From Nocardia vulneris (GTDB taxonomy: Bacteria > Actinomycetota > Actinomycetes > Mycobacteriales > Mycobacteriaceae), in the NCBI RefSeq assembly GCF_001613425.1, contig NZ_BDCI01000013.1, forward strand, positions 1 to 64,000: a DNA stretch of 64,000 nt, in the 5' to 3' direction. Shown piece after piece: positions 41,134 to 50,650 of the stretch (position 1 is the stretch's first letter; each line of letters starts with the position of its first letter). Made by a program: the position numbers and the translations under genes. Under the pieces are notes generated by a model. That model was not told where the DNA came from and did no database searches. It saw nothing but the letters and a program-made list of their open reading frames with translations.

Positions 41134-42381
41134 GTGCGCGAGGGCCAGGGCACGGCGATCGACGGCATCTACCGGGCCGAATTCGGCCGGGCCCTGGCCA
41201 CGATCGCCCGGCTGGTCGGCGATATCGGACTGGCCGAGGACGCGGTGCACGAGGCGTTCGCCGACGCGCTGCGCAGTTGGCCGCAGCGCGGGGTGCCGGC
41301 CAATCCGGGCGCCTGGATCACCACCGCGGCGCGCAATCGCGCCCTGGATCGGTTGCGGCGCGAGTCGGCCCGCGACGCCAAAGAACAGGACGCCGTCCTG
41401 CTGACCGTGCCGAACGAGGAGCCCGACGTGACGCCGGTACCGGACGACCAACTCCGCATGATCTTCACCTGCTGTCATCCCGCGCTGTCGCAGGAATCGC
41501 AGGTCGCCTTGACGTTGCGGCTGGTGTGCGGGTTGCGCACGGTCGAGATCGCCCGGGCCTTCCTGCAGCCGGAACACACTGTGGCGCAACGGCTCACCCG
41601 GGCGAAGGCGAAGATCCGCGCGGCCGGTATTCCGTTGCGGGTGCCGCCGGTGCACCTGCTGCCCGAGCGGGTGCCCGCCGTGCTGGCATGCGTCTATCTG
41701 GTGTTCACCGAGGGGTACGCCGCGACCGCGGGACCGGCCGCCATCCGAGACGAGTTGTGCGACGAGGCGATCCGGCTCGGACGGCTGCTGTGCGGGTTGC
41801 TGCCGGGGGAGCCGGAGGCCGGGGCGCTGCTCGCCCTGATGCTGCTGAACGACAGTCGCCGAACCCAAAGGCGCGGCGCCGAAGGCGATCTGGTGCCGCT
41901 GGAGGACCAGGACCGGGCCGGCTGGAATCGGGCCGCGATCGAAGCGGGACTGCGCTGCCTGATCTCGGCCGCCGCGGCGGGCAACGGCCCCTACCTGATC
42001 CAGGCCCGGATCGCCGCCGCGCACGCCACCGCGCCGAGCTTCGCGGAAACCAATTGGGCCGCAGTGGTTTCTGCCTACGACGAACTACTCGCGTACTCCG
42101 CGTCGCCGGTGATCCGGGTGAACCGGGCGATCGCCGTCGCCTTCCTGCACGGCTTCGACGCGGGCCTGGCCGCGCTGGACGAGGTGGCCGATCATCCCCG
42201 CCTCGGTACCTCGCACCTGGTGCCCGCCACCCGCGCCGACCTGCTCCGCCGCGCCGCCCGCTATCCGGAGGCGGCCGACAACTATCGGGCGGCGCTGGCG
42301 CGGACACCGAACGATCAGGTCCGCCGCTTCCTCACCCGCCGCCTGGACGAGGTGGCCGCCCGCATCCGCGCCGACGTGTAG
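41134..42381 (+). CDS. ECF42-type sigma factor with long C-terminal extension
   Basis: 415 residues from GTG 41134, more than twice a usual ECF sigma. Region 2: ATIARLVGDIGLAEDAVHEAF, SWPQRGVPANPGAWITTAARNRALDRLRR. Region 4: LTLRLVCGLRTVEIARAFLQPEHTVAQRLTRAKAKI. Extension (about 185-415): VPAVLACVYLVFTEGYAA, DELCDEAIRLGRLLCGLLP, LLALMLLNDSRR and ALARTPNDQVRRFLTRRLDEV, the helical TPR-like region of ECF42. In this group control is by the extension, not by an anti-sigma factor, and none is encoded here. Confidence 0.9.
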   Translation: MREGQGTAIDGIYRAEFGRALATIARLVGDIGLAEDAVHEAFADALRSWPQRGVPANPGAWITTAARNRALDRLRRESARDAKEQDAVLLTVPNEEPDVTPVPDDQLRMIFTCCHPALSQESQVALTLRLVCGLRTVEIARAFLQPEHTVAQRLTRAKAKIRAAGIPLRVPPVHLLPERVPAVLACVYLVFTEGYAATAGPAAIRDELCDEAIRLGRLLCGLLPGEPEAGALLALMLLNDSRRTQRRGAEGDLVPLEDQDRAGWNRAAIEAGLRCLISAAAAGNGPYLIQARIAAAHATAPSFAETNWAAVVSAYDELLAYSASPVIRVNRAIAVAFLHGFDAGLAALDEVADHPRLGTSHLVPATRADLLRRAARYPEAADNYRAALARTPNDQVRRFLTRRLDEVAARIRADV

Positions 42382-42398
42382 CCGGTTGCGGCAGAACG

Positions 42399-43226
<828 letters not shown>

Positions 43227-43248
43227 GCCAGCCCACTCTACTGACTGT

Positions 43249-43908
43249 TCATCCCGAAACAACGCGGCGAACCAGGGCTTCCCAGTTGTCCCCGATCTGT
43301 TCGCGGCTGTACCCCTGGGTGTGCATCTGGTGCATGACCAGGGCCGAGCCGAGTGCCGCGACCAGGCTGTCGGCGAGCAGCGGAATCTCGCCGGGCAAGC
43401 CCGCCTCCCGCAGCAGCATCGCCACGTGCGCCTTGAGCAGCAGATAGGGCGCGCCGGAGAAGCGCTCGCCGGCCTCACCGACCTCGGCGGCGCGATACAG
43501 CTCGCCTTCCACGTCGATATCGAGCAGCCGGGCCCGGCCGAATGCCACGAGCCGGTCGACCGGCGGCGCGCCGGGGCCCAGCGGGGGCGGGCCGAACATG
43601 AACGCGTGCTGGAACTTTCGCTCCGAATGGTCGAGCAAGGCCAGCAGCAGCCCGGATCGATTGCCGAACCGGCGGAAGACGGTGCCCTTGCCGACGCCGG
43701 CCCGTTTGGCGAGCGCGTCCATGGTGAGACTGTCCACGTCGTGTTCGCGGACCAGCTGCTGCGCGGCATCGAGCAGCAGTTGCCGATTGCGCGCGGCGTC
43801 GGCGCGCTCGGTGGGTTCGGCCGTGCCGGGCAGCGGCGCGCCGATGCCGAGCAGCGGTCGGCCCTCGGGCGTCGGGATATCCGAAGTGGGGTAGCTCACA
43901 GCACTCAC
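43249..43908 (-). CDS. TetR-family repressor of the divergent FMN reductase gene
   Basis: 219 residues. HTH at about 40-90: RQLLLDAAQQLVREHDVDSLT, MDALAKRAGVGKGTVFRRFG. C-terminal domain with HSERKFQHAFMFGPPPLG and PYLLLKAHVAMLLREAG. A 20-bp palindrome lies in the 87-bp divergent gap, so autoregulation and control of the FMN reductase are likely. Confidence 0.88.
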   Translation of the reverse strand: MSAVSYPTSDIPTPEGRPLLGIGAPLPGTAEPTERADAARNRQLLLDAAQQLVREHDVDSLTMDALAKRAGVGKGTVFRRFGNRSGLLLALLDHSERKFQHAFMFGPPPLGPGAPPVDRLVAFGRARLLDIDVEGELYRAAEVGEAGERFSGAPYLLLKAHVAMLLREAGLPGEIPLLADSLVAALGSALVMHQMHTQGYSREQIGDNWEALVRRVVSG

Positions 43909-43926
43909 GCAGTCTCCGCGGGAAGT

Positions 43927-43946
43927 AATCGGACCGTGGTCCGGTT
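43927..43946. promoter_or_regulatory. TetR operator palindrome
   Basis: AATCGGACC-gt-GGTCCGGTT, arms identical at 8 of 9 positions. It directly precedes the rightward -10-like TAGTGT (43946-43951) and is 18 nt upstream of the TetR start, so binding would block both promoters. Confidence 0.7.
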
Positions 43947-43995
43947 AGTGTCAGGTGAAAGTTCGGACACCACACTCAGTACACCAGGAGTCGTC

Positions 43996-44565
43996 ATGGG
44001 ACAGACCCGCATCCTCGCTCTCGTCGGTAGCCTCCGTGCCGCGTCGATCAATCGACGACTGGCCGAGACCGCTGCCCTCACCGCCCCCGAGGGCGTAGAG
44101 GTCACGCTGTATGAGGGTCTCGCCGATATTCCTTTCTACAACGAAGACCTCGATATCGAGGGAGCCGTGCCCGCCCAGGCGCAGGCTCTGCGCGACGCGG
44201 TCGCCGCGGCCGACGGCCTGCTGATCGTGACGCCCGAATACAACGGCACGCTGCCCGGCGTGTTGAAGAACGCCATCGACTGGGCCTCGCGCCCGTACGG
44301 CGCGGGCTCGCTCCAGGGTAAGCCGACCGCCGTGATCAGCGCCTCGATCAGCCCGCGCGCCGCGCAGTGGGCGCATGGCGACACGGTGAAGTCGCTCGGG
44401 GTGGCCGGTGCCGACGTGGTGGAGGCCGCGCATCTGCGCTTCGCCACGATCGGCGAGCGGTTCGGCGCGACACACCCGCGCGAAGACGCGGAAGCGCTGA
44501 CCGCGCTCGCCGCCTCGGTGCACGAGTTGGTGGAGGCGGCGCGCGGTGAATTCGTCACCGTGTAA
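43996..44565 (+). CDS. NADPH-dependent FMN reductase (flavodoxin-like)
   Basis: 189 residues from ATG 43996, CAGGAG 6 nt upstream. FMN-phosphate loop LVGSLRAASINRRLAE and TPEYNGTLPGVLKNAIDWASRP are the family hallmarks; LQGKPTAVISASISPRAAQWA follows. It reduces FMN, quinones or azo compounds with NADPH. Expression is probably induced when a ligand releases the divergent TetR protein, as for quinone/electrophile-responsive pairs. Confidence 0.9.
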   Translation: MGQTRILALVGSLRAASINRRLAETAALTAPEGVEVTLYEGLADIPFYNEDLDIEGAVPAQAQALRDAVAAADGLLIVTPEYNGTLPGVLKNAIDWASRPYGAGSLQGKPTAVISASISPRAAQWAHGDTVKSLGVAGADVVEAAHLRFATIGERFGATHPREDAEALTALAASVHELVEAARGEFVTV

Positions 44566-44581
44566 GCTTCCCGTCCGGTCT

Positions 44582-44621
44582 CGAAGAGGGCCATCTCTCC
44601 CGGTAGAGGTGGCCCTCTTCG
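44582..44621 (+). terminator. Hairpin terminator after the FMN reductase gene
   Basis: 12-bp perfect stem CGAAGAGGGCCA (44582-44593) and TGGCCCTCTTCG (44610-44621), 16-nt loop, 16 nt past the stop. Confidence 0.75.
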
Positions 44622-44742
44622 CTTGTCCCGAGAGTTTGCTGGATATCAGCTACGGTACGAAATTGTGATCTGCACCACGGCCGTGTCGGGTTGCGAATCG
44701 AGTGTCCAGGTACTTACCGCCTTCGAATTTCATCCTTGTGAC

Positions 44743-44790
44743 TCGCAACATGTCGTGTTGGATGAATCTGTCGGCCACTAGGTGTAGTGT
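44743..44790 (+). promoter_or_regulatory. Paired NrdR-like boxes upstream of nrdHIE
   Basis: Box 2, 44775-44790, reads CCACTAGGTGTAGTGT and matches 12 of 16 positions of the NrdR consensus acaCwAtATaTwgtgt. Box 1, 44743-44758, reads TCGCAACATGTCGTGT and matches 11. Their starts are 32 bp apart, three helical turns, as in known nrd promoters. The nrdF promoter has the same arrangement with the same spacing. NrdR represses nrd genes when dATP is high. The boxes lie ~190 nt before nrdH, so a long leader follows. Confidence 0.7.
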
Positions 44791-44975
44791 CTTCGGTACT
44801 GGAAGACGGCATGACATCCCGCCCTGCGTACCTCGGCCCGAAGGGGCTGAGCAGGAGGTTCGAGGCCAGATCCAGGAGTTTGCGCAGCAACTCGGATCGT
44901 GCATTGCAGGTCGGTCGGAATGACCGGCATACGGATCACAGGCTGTGGATCAGGCACAAGGAGAGAGGGACCTCA

Positions 44976-45209
44976 ATGACCGTCACCGTGTACACCAAGC
45001 CCGCTTGCGTCCAGTGCAATGCCACCTACAAGGCCCTCGACAAGGCCGGGGTGGACTACGAGGTGATCGACATCTCGGAGAACGAGGAGGCCCGTGACTA
45101 CGTCATGGCCCTCGGTTACCTGCAGGCGCCGGTCGTGGTGGCCGGTGAGGATCACTGGTCCGGCTTCCGGCCCGACCGGATCAAGTCGCTCGCGACCGTC
45201 GCGGCCTGA
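44976..45209 (+). CDS. nrdH: Glutaredoxin-like electron donor of class Ib ribonucleotide reductase
   Basis: 77 residues from ATG 44976; GGAGAGAGGG lies upstream. Redox motif CVQC at residues 11-14 (TKPACVQCNATY), VIDISENEEARDYVMALGYLQAPVVV and GFRPDRIKSL at the C-terminus are NrdH-specific. It takes electrons from thioredoxin reductase and reduces NrdE. First gene of nrdHIE, 29 bp before nrdI. Confidence 0.96.
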   Translation: MTVTVYTKPACVQCNATYKALDKAGVDYEVIDISENEEARDYVMALGYLQAPVVVAGEDHWSGFRPDRIKSLATVAA

Positions 45210-45238
45210 CGCCGCGCCGTTCCTCCGAGAGAGGTGAG

Positions 45239-45754
45239 GTGAGCGTGTCCGGCAACGACGATCGCTCGAGCACCGCACCCGGCGCACTGGTCTACTTCTC
45301 CAGCGCCTCGGAGAACACGCACCGCTTCGTCGAGAAGCTGGGGATCCCGGCGACTCGCATTCCATTGCATACCGCCGACTCGCTGCGCGTCGACGAGCCC
45401 TACGTGCTGATCGTCCCCACCTACGGGGGCGGTCGGCACGTGCTCGACGCGCAACGGCCGAACAGCATCAGCGGTCACCGATCCGACAAGGATTTCGTGC
45501 CGCGCCAGGTCGCCAAGTTCCTCAACGATCCGCACAACCGCGCGCTGCTGCGTGGCGTGGTCGCGGCGGGTAACACGAACTTCGGCGACACCTACTGCTA
45601 TGCGGGTGAGGTGATCTCGCGCAAGTGCGGGGTGCCCTACCTGTATCGCTTCGAACTCATGGGAACCGCCGAGGACGTCGAGCGCGTCCGAGAGGGATTG
45701 GGATTGTTTTGGCAACAACAACGACAGCACCGACCGGAAAAACGGCTCGCTTAG
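45239..45754 (+). CDS. nrdI: NrdI flavodoxin-like protein for manganese-tyrosyl radical assembly
   Basis: 171 residues from GTG 45239 (GTG 45245 possible). FMN loop YFSSASENTHRFVEKLG, PTYGGG, and RGVVAAGNTNFGDTYCYAGEVISRKCGVPYLYRFELMGT match NrdI. It supplies the oxidant to the dimanganese site of NrdF. Slightly longer than usual because of a basic C-terminal tail that overlaps nrdE by 46 nt. Confidence 0.95.
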   Translation: MSVSGNDDRSSTAPGALVYFSSASENTHRFVEKLGIPATRIPLHTADSLRVDEPYVLIVPTYGGGRHVLDAQRPNSISGHRSDKDFVPRQVAKFLNDPHNRALLRGVVAAGNTNFGDTYCYAGEVISRKCGVPYLYRFELMGTAEDVERVREGLGLFWQQQRQHRPEKRLA

Positions 45755-47898
45755 AGCAGCCACCGGTCCGCAATGCCGAGACAGGCGAGGTACTCGACTA
45801 CCACGCCCTCAATGCGATGCTGAACCTGTACGGCCCGAACGGTGAGATCCAGTTCGACAAGGACCGGGAGGCGGCGCACCAGTACTTCCTGCAGCACGTC
45901 AACCAGAACACCGTCTTCTTCCACAACCTGGACGAGAAGCTGGACTACCTGGTCGACGAGAACTACTACGAGTCCGAGGTACTCGAGCAGTACAGCCGCG
46001 GGTTCATCAAGAAGCTGTTCCAGCAGGCCTATGCCAAGAAGTTCCGGTTCCCCACCTTCCTCGGCGCGTTCAAGTACTACACCTCGTACACGCTGAAGAC
46101 CTTCGACGGCAAGCGTTACCTGGAGCGGTTCGAGGACCGCGTCTGCATGGTCGCGCTCACCCTCGCCGCCGGCGACGAGGTGCTCGCGGGCAAGCTGGTC
46201 GACGAGATCATCGACGGTCGTTTCCAGCCGGCCACCCCGACCTTCCTCAACTCGGGCAAGAAGCAGCGCGGCGAGCCGGTGTCCTGCTTCCTGCTGCGCA
46301 TCGAGGACAACATGGAGTCCATCGGGCGCTCCATCAACTCCGCGCTGCAGCTGTCCAAGCGCGGCGGCGGGGTCGCCCTGCTGCTCACCAACATTCGTGA
46401 GCACGGCGCGCCGATCAAGAAGATCGAGAACCAGAGCTCGGGCGTCATCCCGATCATGAAGCTGCTGGAGGACTCGTTCTCCTACGCCAACCAGCTCGGC
46501 GCGCGCCAGGGCGCGGGCGCGGTGTACCTGCACGCGCACCACCCCGACATCTACCGGTTCCTGGACACCAAGCGGGAGAACGCGGACGAGAAGATCCGCA
46601 TCAAGACCCTCTCGCTGGGCGTGGTGATCCCCGACATCACCTTCGAGCTGGCGAAGAAGAACGAGGACATGTATCTGTTCTCGCCGTACGACGTGGAGCG
46701 CATCTACGGCAAGCCGTTCGCCGATATCGACGTCACCGAGAAGTACTACGAGATGGTCGACGACAAGCGGATCCGCAAGTCGAAGATCAAGGCGCGCGAG
46801 TTCTTCCAGACCATCGCCGAGCTGCAGTTCGAATCCGGTTACCCGTACATCATGTTCGAGGACACGGTGAACCGGGCCAACCCGATCGCGGGCAAGATCA
46901 CCCACTCCAACCTGTGCTCGGAGATCCTGCAGGTCTCCACGCCGTCGGTGTTCAACGACGATCTGTCCTATGCCGAGGTGGGCAAGGACATCTCGTGCAA
47001 CCTCGGCTCGCTGAACATCGCCAAGACGATGGACTCACCCGATTTCGCGCAGACCATCGAGACGTCCATCCGGGCGCTGACCGCGGTCTCGGATCAGACG
47101 CACATCTACTCGGTGCCCTCGATCGAGCAGGGCAACAACGAGTCCCACGCGATCGGTCTCGGCCAGATGAACCTGCACGGGTACCTGGCGCGCGAGCGGG
47201 TGCACTACGGCTCCGACGAGGGCATCGACTTCACCAACATCTACTTCTATACCGTGGTCTACCACGCGATCCGGGCGTCGAACCTGATCGCGCAGGAGCG
47301 CGGCAGCTACTTCGGCGGCTTCCCCGAGTCGAAGTACGCCAGCGGTGAGTACTTCGACAAGTACACCGAGCAGGTGTGGGAGCCGAAAACCGAACGGGTC
47401 GCGCGGCTTTTCGCCGACGCCGGGGTGCACATCCCGACCCAGGACGACTGGCGGGCGCTGAAGGCATCGGTCATGGCGCACGGCATCTACAACCAGAACC
47501 TGCAGGCGGTTCCGCCGACCGGGTCGATCTCCTACATCAACCACTCCACCAGCTCCATCCACCCGGTGGCGTCGAAGATCGAGATCCGCAAGGAAGGCAA
47601 GATCGGCCGCGTCTACTACCCGGCGCCCTACCTCGACAACGACAACCTCGAGTACTACGACGACGCCTACGAGATCGGCTACGAGAAGATCATCGACACC
47701 TACGCCGCGGCCACCCAGCACGTGGACCAGGGCCTGTCGCTGACCCTGTTCTTCAAGGACACCGTCACCACCCGCGACCTCAACCGCGCCCAGATCTACG
47801 CCTGGCGTAAGGGAATCAAGACCCTCTACTACATCCGCCTGCGTCAAATGGCGCTGGAGGGTACCGAAGTAGAAGGCTGCGTCTCCTGCATGCTGTAA
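45709..47898 (+). CDS. nrdE: Class Ib ribonucleoside-diphosphate reductase, alpha subunit
   Basis: 729 residues from TTG 45709 (reading ATTTTAPTGK); GAGAGGGA precedes it by 13 nt. The start is a judgement since the frame is open upstream inside nrdI. Catalytic residues: Cys in PVSCFLLRIEDNM, Cys in NLCSEI with partner N/E residues, tyrosines TLYYIRLRQ, and the C-terminal redox pair CVSC. It reduces NDPs to dNDPs. It lacks the N-terminal ATP-cone of class Ia enzymes, as expected, so overall activity control is left to NrdR. Confidence 0.95.
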   Translation: MATTTTAPTGKTARLEQPPVRNAETGEVLDYHALNAMLNLYGPNGEIQFDKDREAAHQYFLQHVNQNTVFFHNLDEKLDYLVDENYYESEVLEQYSRGFIKKLFQQAYAKKFRFPTFLGAFKYYTSYTLKTFDGKRYLERFEDRVCMVALTLAAGDEVLAGKLVDEIIDGRFQPATPTFLNSGKKQRGEPVSCFLLRIEDNMESIGRSINSALQLSKRGGGVALLLTNIREHGAPIKKIENQSSGVIPIMKLLEDSFSYANQLGARQGAGAVYLHAHHPDIYRFLDTKRENADEKIRIKTLSLGVVIPDITFELAKKNEDMYLFSPYDVERIYGKPFADIDVTEKYYEMVDDKRIRKSKIKAREFFQTIAELQFESGYPYIMFEDTVNRANPIAGKITHSNLCSEILQVSTPSVFNDDLSYAEVGKDISCNLGSLNIAKTMDSPDFAQTIETSIRALTAVSDQTHIYSVPSIEQGNNESHAIGLGQMNLHGYLARERVHYGSDEGIDFTNIYFYTVVYHAIRASNLIAQERGSYFGGFPESKYASGEYFDKYTEQVWEPKTERVARLFADAGVHIPTQDDWRALKASVMAHGIYNQNLQAVPPTGSISYINHSTSSIHPVASKIEIRKEGKIGRVYYPAPYLDNDNLEYYDDAYEIGYEKIIDTYAAATQHVDQGLSLTLFFKDTVTTRDLNRAQIYAWRKGIKTLYYIRLRQMALEGTEVEGCVSCML

Positions 47899-47912
47899 CA
47901 CCGCACAACGCC

Positions 47913-47947
47913 GAAAGCCCCGGTGCCGCAATGGCGCCGGGGCTTTC
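47913..47947. terminator. Bidirectional terminator between nrdE and the LLM gene
   Basis: GAAAGCCCCGG (47913-47923) pairs with CCGGGGCTTTC (47937-47947); GCC/GGC extend the stem inward. AAA and TTT at the two ends suit termination of both convergent transcripts. Confidence 0.8.
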
Positions 47948-47959
47948 TCGGTCTGCGGT

Positions 47960-48952
47960 TCAGGCCAGGGTGGGGGCCACTTCGCGTTCGAAGAGCTCGA
48001 TGCCGGAGGTGTCGTAGGCGGCTTCGGGGAAGTTGAGGATGGCGTAGCCGAGGCCGAGGTCGCGCAGGCCGGCGAGGCGCTCGGCGACCTGCTCCGGGGT
48101 GCCGACGGCGGCGGAGGTGCGGAACATGCCGTCCACGAAACCCTTGGCCTGATCGTCGTCGATCACCGTGGCCAGCTTGGCTTGTACCGCCGAAAGGCGT
48201 TCTTCGACTTCGGTTTCGGTGCTTGCGATGATCGCGTTGAAGTTCGAGGAGCGCACGATGGCGGCGAAATCGGTGCCGACGTCGGCGCAGTGCGCGCGCA
48301 GGATGTCCGACTTCGCGGCGAACTCGTCGGGCGCGCCGCTGAAGTTGGTGTACTGGGCGTACTTCGCCGCGATCCGCAGCGTCTTCTTCTCACCGCCGCC
48401 CGCGATCCACAGCGGAATGCCGTTCTCCTGCAACGGAAGCGGCTGCACGATCGCCCCGTCGACCTGGTAGTACCGGCCGTCCAGCGTCGCCTTGCCGGTG
48501 GTCCACGCCTGCCGGAAGATCTGCACGCCCTCGTCGAGCCGGCCGAGGCGCTCACCCGCCGACGGGAACCCGTAACCGTAGGCCCGCCACTCGTGTTCGT
48601 ACCAGCCGCCGCCGATGCCCATCTCCGCCCGGCCACCGGAGATCAGGTCGACGGTCGCGGCGACTTTCGCCAGATAGGCCGGATTCCGGTAGCTCATCGC
48701 GGTACACATCTGCCCGAGCCGCACCCGCGAGGTGGACGCCGCGAACGCCGACATCAGCGTCCACGCCTCGTGGGTCGCCTCCTCGGTGGGCACCGGCACG
48801 GTGTGGAAGTGGTCGTACACCCACAGCGATTCCCAGATGTCGGCGGCATCCGCGCGTTGCGCGAGGTCCCGCATCACCCGCCACTGGTCGGCGGGGTCGA
48901 TACCGACGAGGTCGAGCCGCCAACCCTGCGGGATGAAGATGCCGAAGCGCAC
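47960..48952 (-). CDS. LLM-class F420-dependent oxidoreductase
   Basis: 330 residues from GTG 48952 with GGAGAAA upstream. TIM-barrel luciferase-like pattern: MRFGIFIPQGW, WESLWVYDHFHTVP, RVRLGQMCTAMSYRNPAYLAKVAATVDLISGGRAEMGIGGGWYEHEWRAYG, IPLWIAGGGEKKTLRIAAKYAQ and GTPEQVAERL. In actinobacteria such enzymes mostly use F420. Substrate unknown. Single-gene transcript, shares its terminator with nrdE. Confidence 0.88.
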   Translation of the reverse strand: MRFGIFIPQGWRLDLVGIDPADQWRVMRDLAQRADAADIWESLWVYDHFHTVPVPTEEATHEAWTLMSAFAASTSRVRLGQMCTAMSYRNPAYLAKVAATVDLISGGRAEMGIGGGWYEHEWRAYGYGFPSAGERLGRLDEGVQIFRQAWTTGKATLDGRYYQVDGAIVQPLPLQENGIPLWIAGGGEKKTLRIAAKYAQYTNFSGAPDEFAAKSDILRAHCADVGTDFAAIVRSSNFNAIIASTETEVEERLSAVQAKLATVIDDDQAKGFVDGMFRTSAAVGTPEQVAERLAGLRDLGLGYAILNFPEAAYDTSGIELFEREVAPTLA

Positions 48953-49019
48953 AGATTTCTCCTTCGTATGTTTGCCCACAACCTAACCAATCATCCCGTG
49001 CTCGGCCGGGTGGTGCCTG

Positions 49020-50405
49020 TCAGCGCTCGCGGTGCGGCCGTTCCTGTTGTGCCGGGGTGGATTTGGGTGGCAGGACCACCGGATCGGGTTCGCCGGGGAC
49101 GATCTCGGGGGCGACCTCGTTCGTCGGGTAGTGGTGGGACTCGTAGACCGGGAGGGAGCCGAAGCGGGCCGGGTGCCCGGTCTCGACCCCGGCGAAATGG
49201 TGTTCGAGCAGGTTGGCGGCGTGCAACGTGCCGGTCGCAGCGCGGAACCCGGCGGCCACCCGGGCGGCGCCGTCGCGGCAGGCCAGCGCCCGCTCGATCC
49301 CGGCGCGGAGTGTGGCGACGGTGAGCCGTTTCGGCGCGACGCGGCTGCCCGCCTCGTTGCCGACCACCCGGCGCGCTACCTCGAAGTGGTCCCGCCCGGA
49401 CGGCACGACACACACGGGAACGCCGGTGGCCAAGGCTTTTTGGACGAGGCCCATGCCGCCGTGTGAGACCACCACGGCGGCGCGGTCGAGCAGCAGGTGG
49501 TGCGGCACGAACCGTTCGACTCGCGCATTCGGTGCGGCGGTGAGGGTTTCGGGATCGATGGCGCCCGAGGTGACCACGGTGTACATCCCGCTGTCGGCCA
49601 GCGCGTCCATCGCCGTCTGGGCGATTCTGCCGTCGTCGTGGAATTCGGTCGAGCAGGTGACCAGCGCCAGCGGACGATCTATCGCGGCCAGCCACGCGGG
49701 CGGTTCGGCGTCCGGGGCCCACAGGCCGGGGCCGACCTGGGCGACGGATTCCGGCCAGTCCGAGCGCACGTCGTCGAACGGCGGCGCGGTGAAGTTGAGG
49801 GTCAGTGGCGGCATGCGCAGGTAGTCGACGATGCTGTCCAGGGTGTCGAGACCGTAGTACTGGCGCATGTGGTTGAGCTCGGGCAGCACCTCGTTCCATC
49901 GTCGTTCCAGGAACCAGCGCAGGCCGTTGTCGCGCAGGCGGCCGAACAGATCGGTCCGCGGGACCGATCCGGGGCCGAAGGGCGGTGTGTCGACCGAGGG
50001 GAGTGGCAGCAGCTTCGGCGCCCAGGAGGCCCACGGCAGCCCGCTGGCCGCGGCGAGGATCTGCGCGCCCGGCGCGGTGATGTCGATCAGCAGCGCGTCG
50101 GGTCGTTCCGCGATGATCGCGCTGCGCAGGGCCTGGATCTCGTCGGGGATGCGGGCGACGAGCGCGCGGAGCGCGGCGCGCAGGGCGGGGATCTTGGCGG
50201 TGGTGGCCCAGTCGTTGAGCGTGTCCATCGCCAGGGCCGGTGGCAGTTCGCGCACCGCGAGGCCGAGTGGGCCGAGCTCCTGCTCGCTACCGGGAATCGT
50301 CAGCACGGTGACGGAGTGGCCGCGGGAAACCAGCTCGGACAGTACAGGCGCGACCGGATACAGATGTCCCTTTGCCGGTGAGGTGAAGGCCAGTATCTTG
50401 GTCAT
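49020..50405 (-). CDS. GT1-family (MGT-like) glycosyltransferase
   Basis: 461 residues. N-terminal acceptor domain MTKILAFTSPAKGHLYPVAPVLSEL (the GHxxP start of macrolide and glycolipid glycosyltransferases), C-terminal nucleotide-sugar domain VERFVPHHLLLDRAAVVVSHGGMGLVQKALATGVPVCVVPSGRDHFEVARRV with the conserved HGG. Proline-rich C-terminal ~50 residues. It transfers a sugar to a small molecule or lipid. No obvious aglycone pathway adjoins it. Both flanks are control regions, so it is probably single. Confidence 0.87.
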   Translation of the reverse strand: MTKILAFTSPAKGHLYPVAPVLSELVSRGHSVTVLTIPGSEQELGPLGLAVRELPPALAMDTLNDWATTAKIPALRAALRALVARIPDEIQALRSAIIAERPDALLIDITAPGAQILAAASGLPWASWAPKLLPLPSVDTPPFGPGSVPRTDLFGRLRDNGLRWFLERRWNEVLPELNHMRQYYGLDTLDSIVDYLRMPPLTLNFTAPPFDDVRSDWPESVAQVGPGLWAPDAEPPAWLAAIDRPLALVTCSTEFHDDGRIAQTAMDALADSGMYTVVTSGAIDPETLTAAPNARVERFVPHHLLLDRAAVVVSHGGMGLVQKALATGVPVCVVPSGRDHFEVARRVVGNEAGSRVAPKRLTVATLRAGIERALACRDGAARVAAGFRAATGTLHAANLLEHHFAGVETGHPARFGSLPVYESHHYPTNEVAPEIVPGEPDPVVLPPKSTPAQQERPHRER

Positions 50406-50574
50406 GCCACACGCTAACTCATAGCAAATGGATGTGCAGAGGGTGTTGGTGAACCGTTATCCGCGGGCGCAACGGGTCCGCAGGGTCAACATTATCGCTT
50501 ATTTCCTCAAGTAATGGCTGATTCGCGGGGGAGTATCGGTCATTGCGGCTGAAAGGTTCAACAAGGACAAGCTT

Positions 50575-50650
50575 CCGGTATGAAGTACCGGTGTTCCATT
50601 CGCAATCGCTTAGCAAACGCGCGGTTGCGCGGGTGTGCTAAGCAAGGAGC
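50575..50650 (+). promoter_or_regulatory. Two tandem inverted repeats ahead of the DJ-1/PfpI gene
   Basis: CCGGTA-tgaag-TACCGG (50575-50591) and GCTTAGC (50608-50614) with GCTAAGC (50637-50643), the second enclosing a CGCG/CGCG pair. The Shine-Dalgarno AAGGAGC starts one base after the second repeat. They may be operators, or the second may fold in the mRNA next to the ribosome-binding site. Confidence 0.5.
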
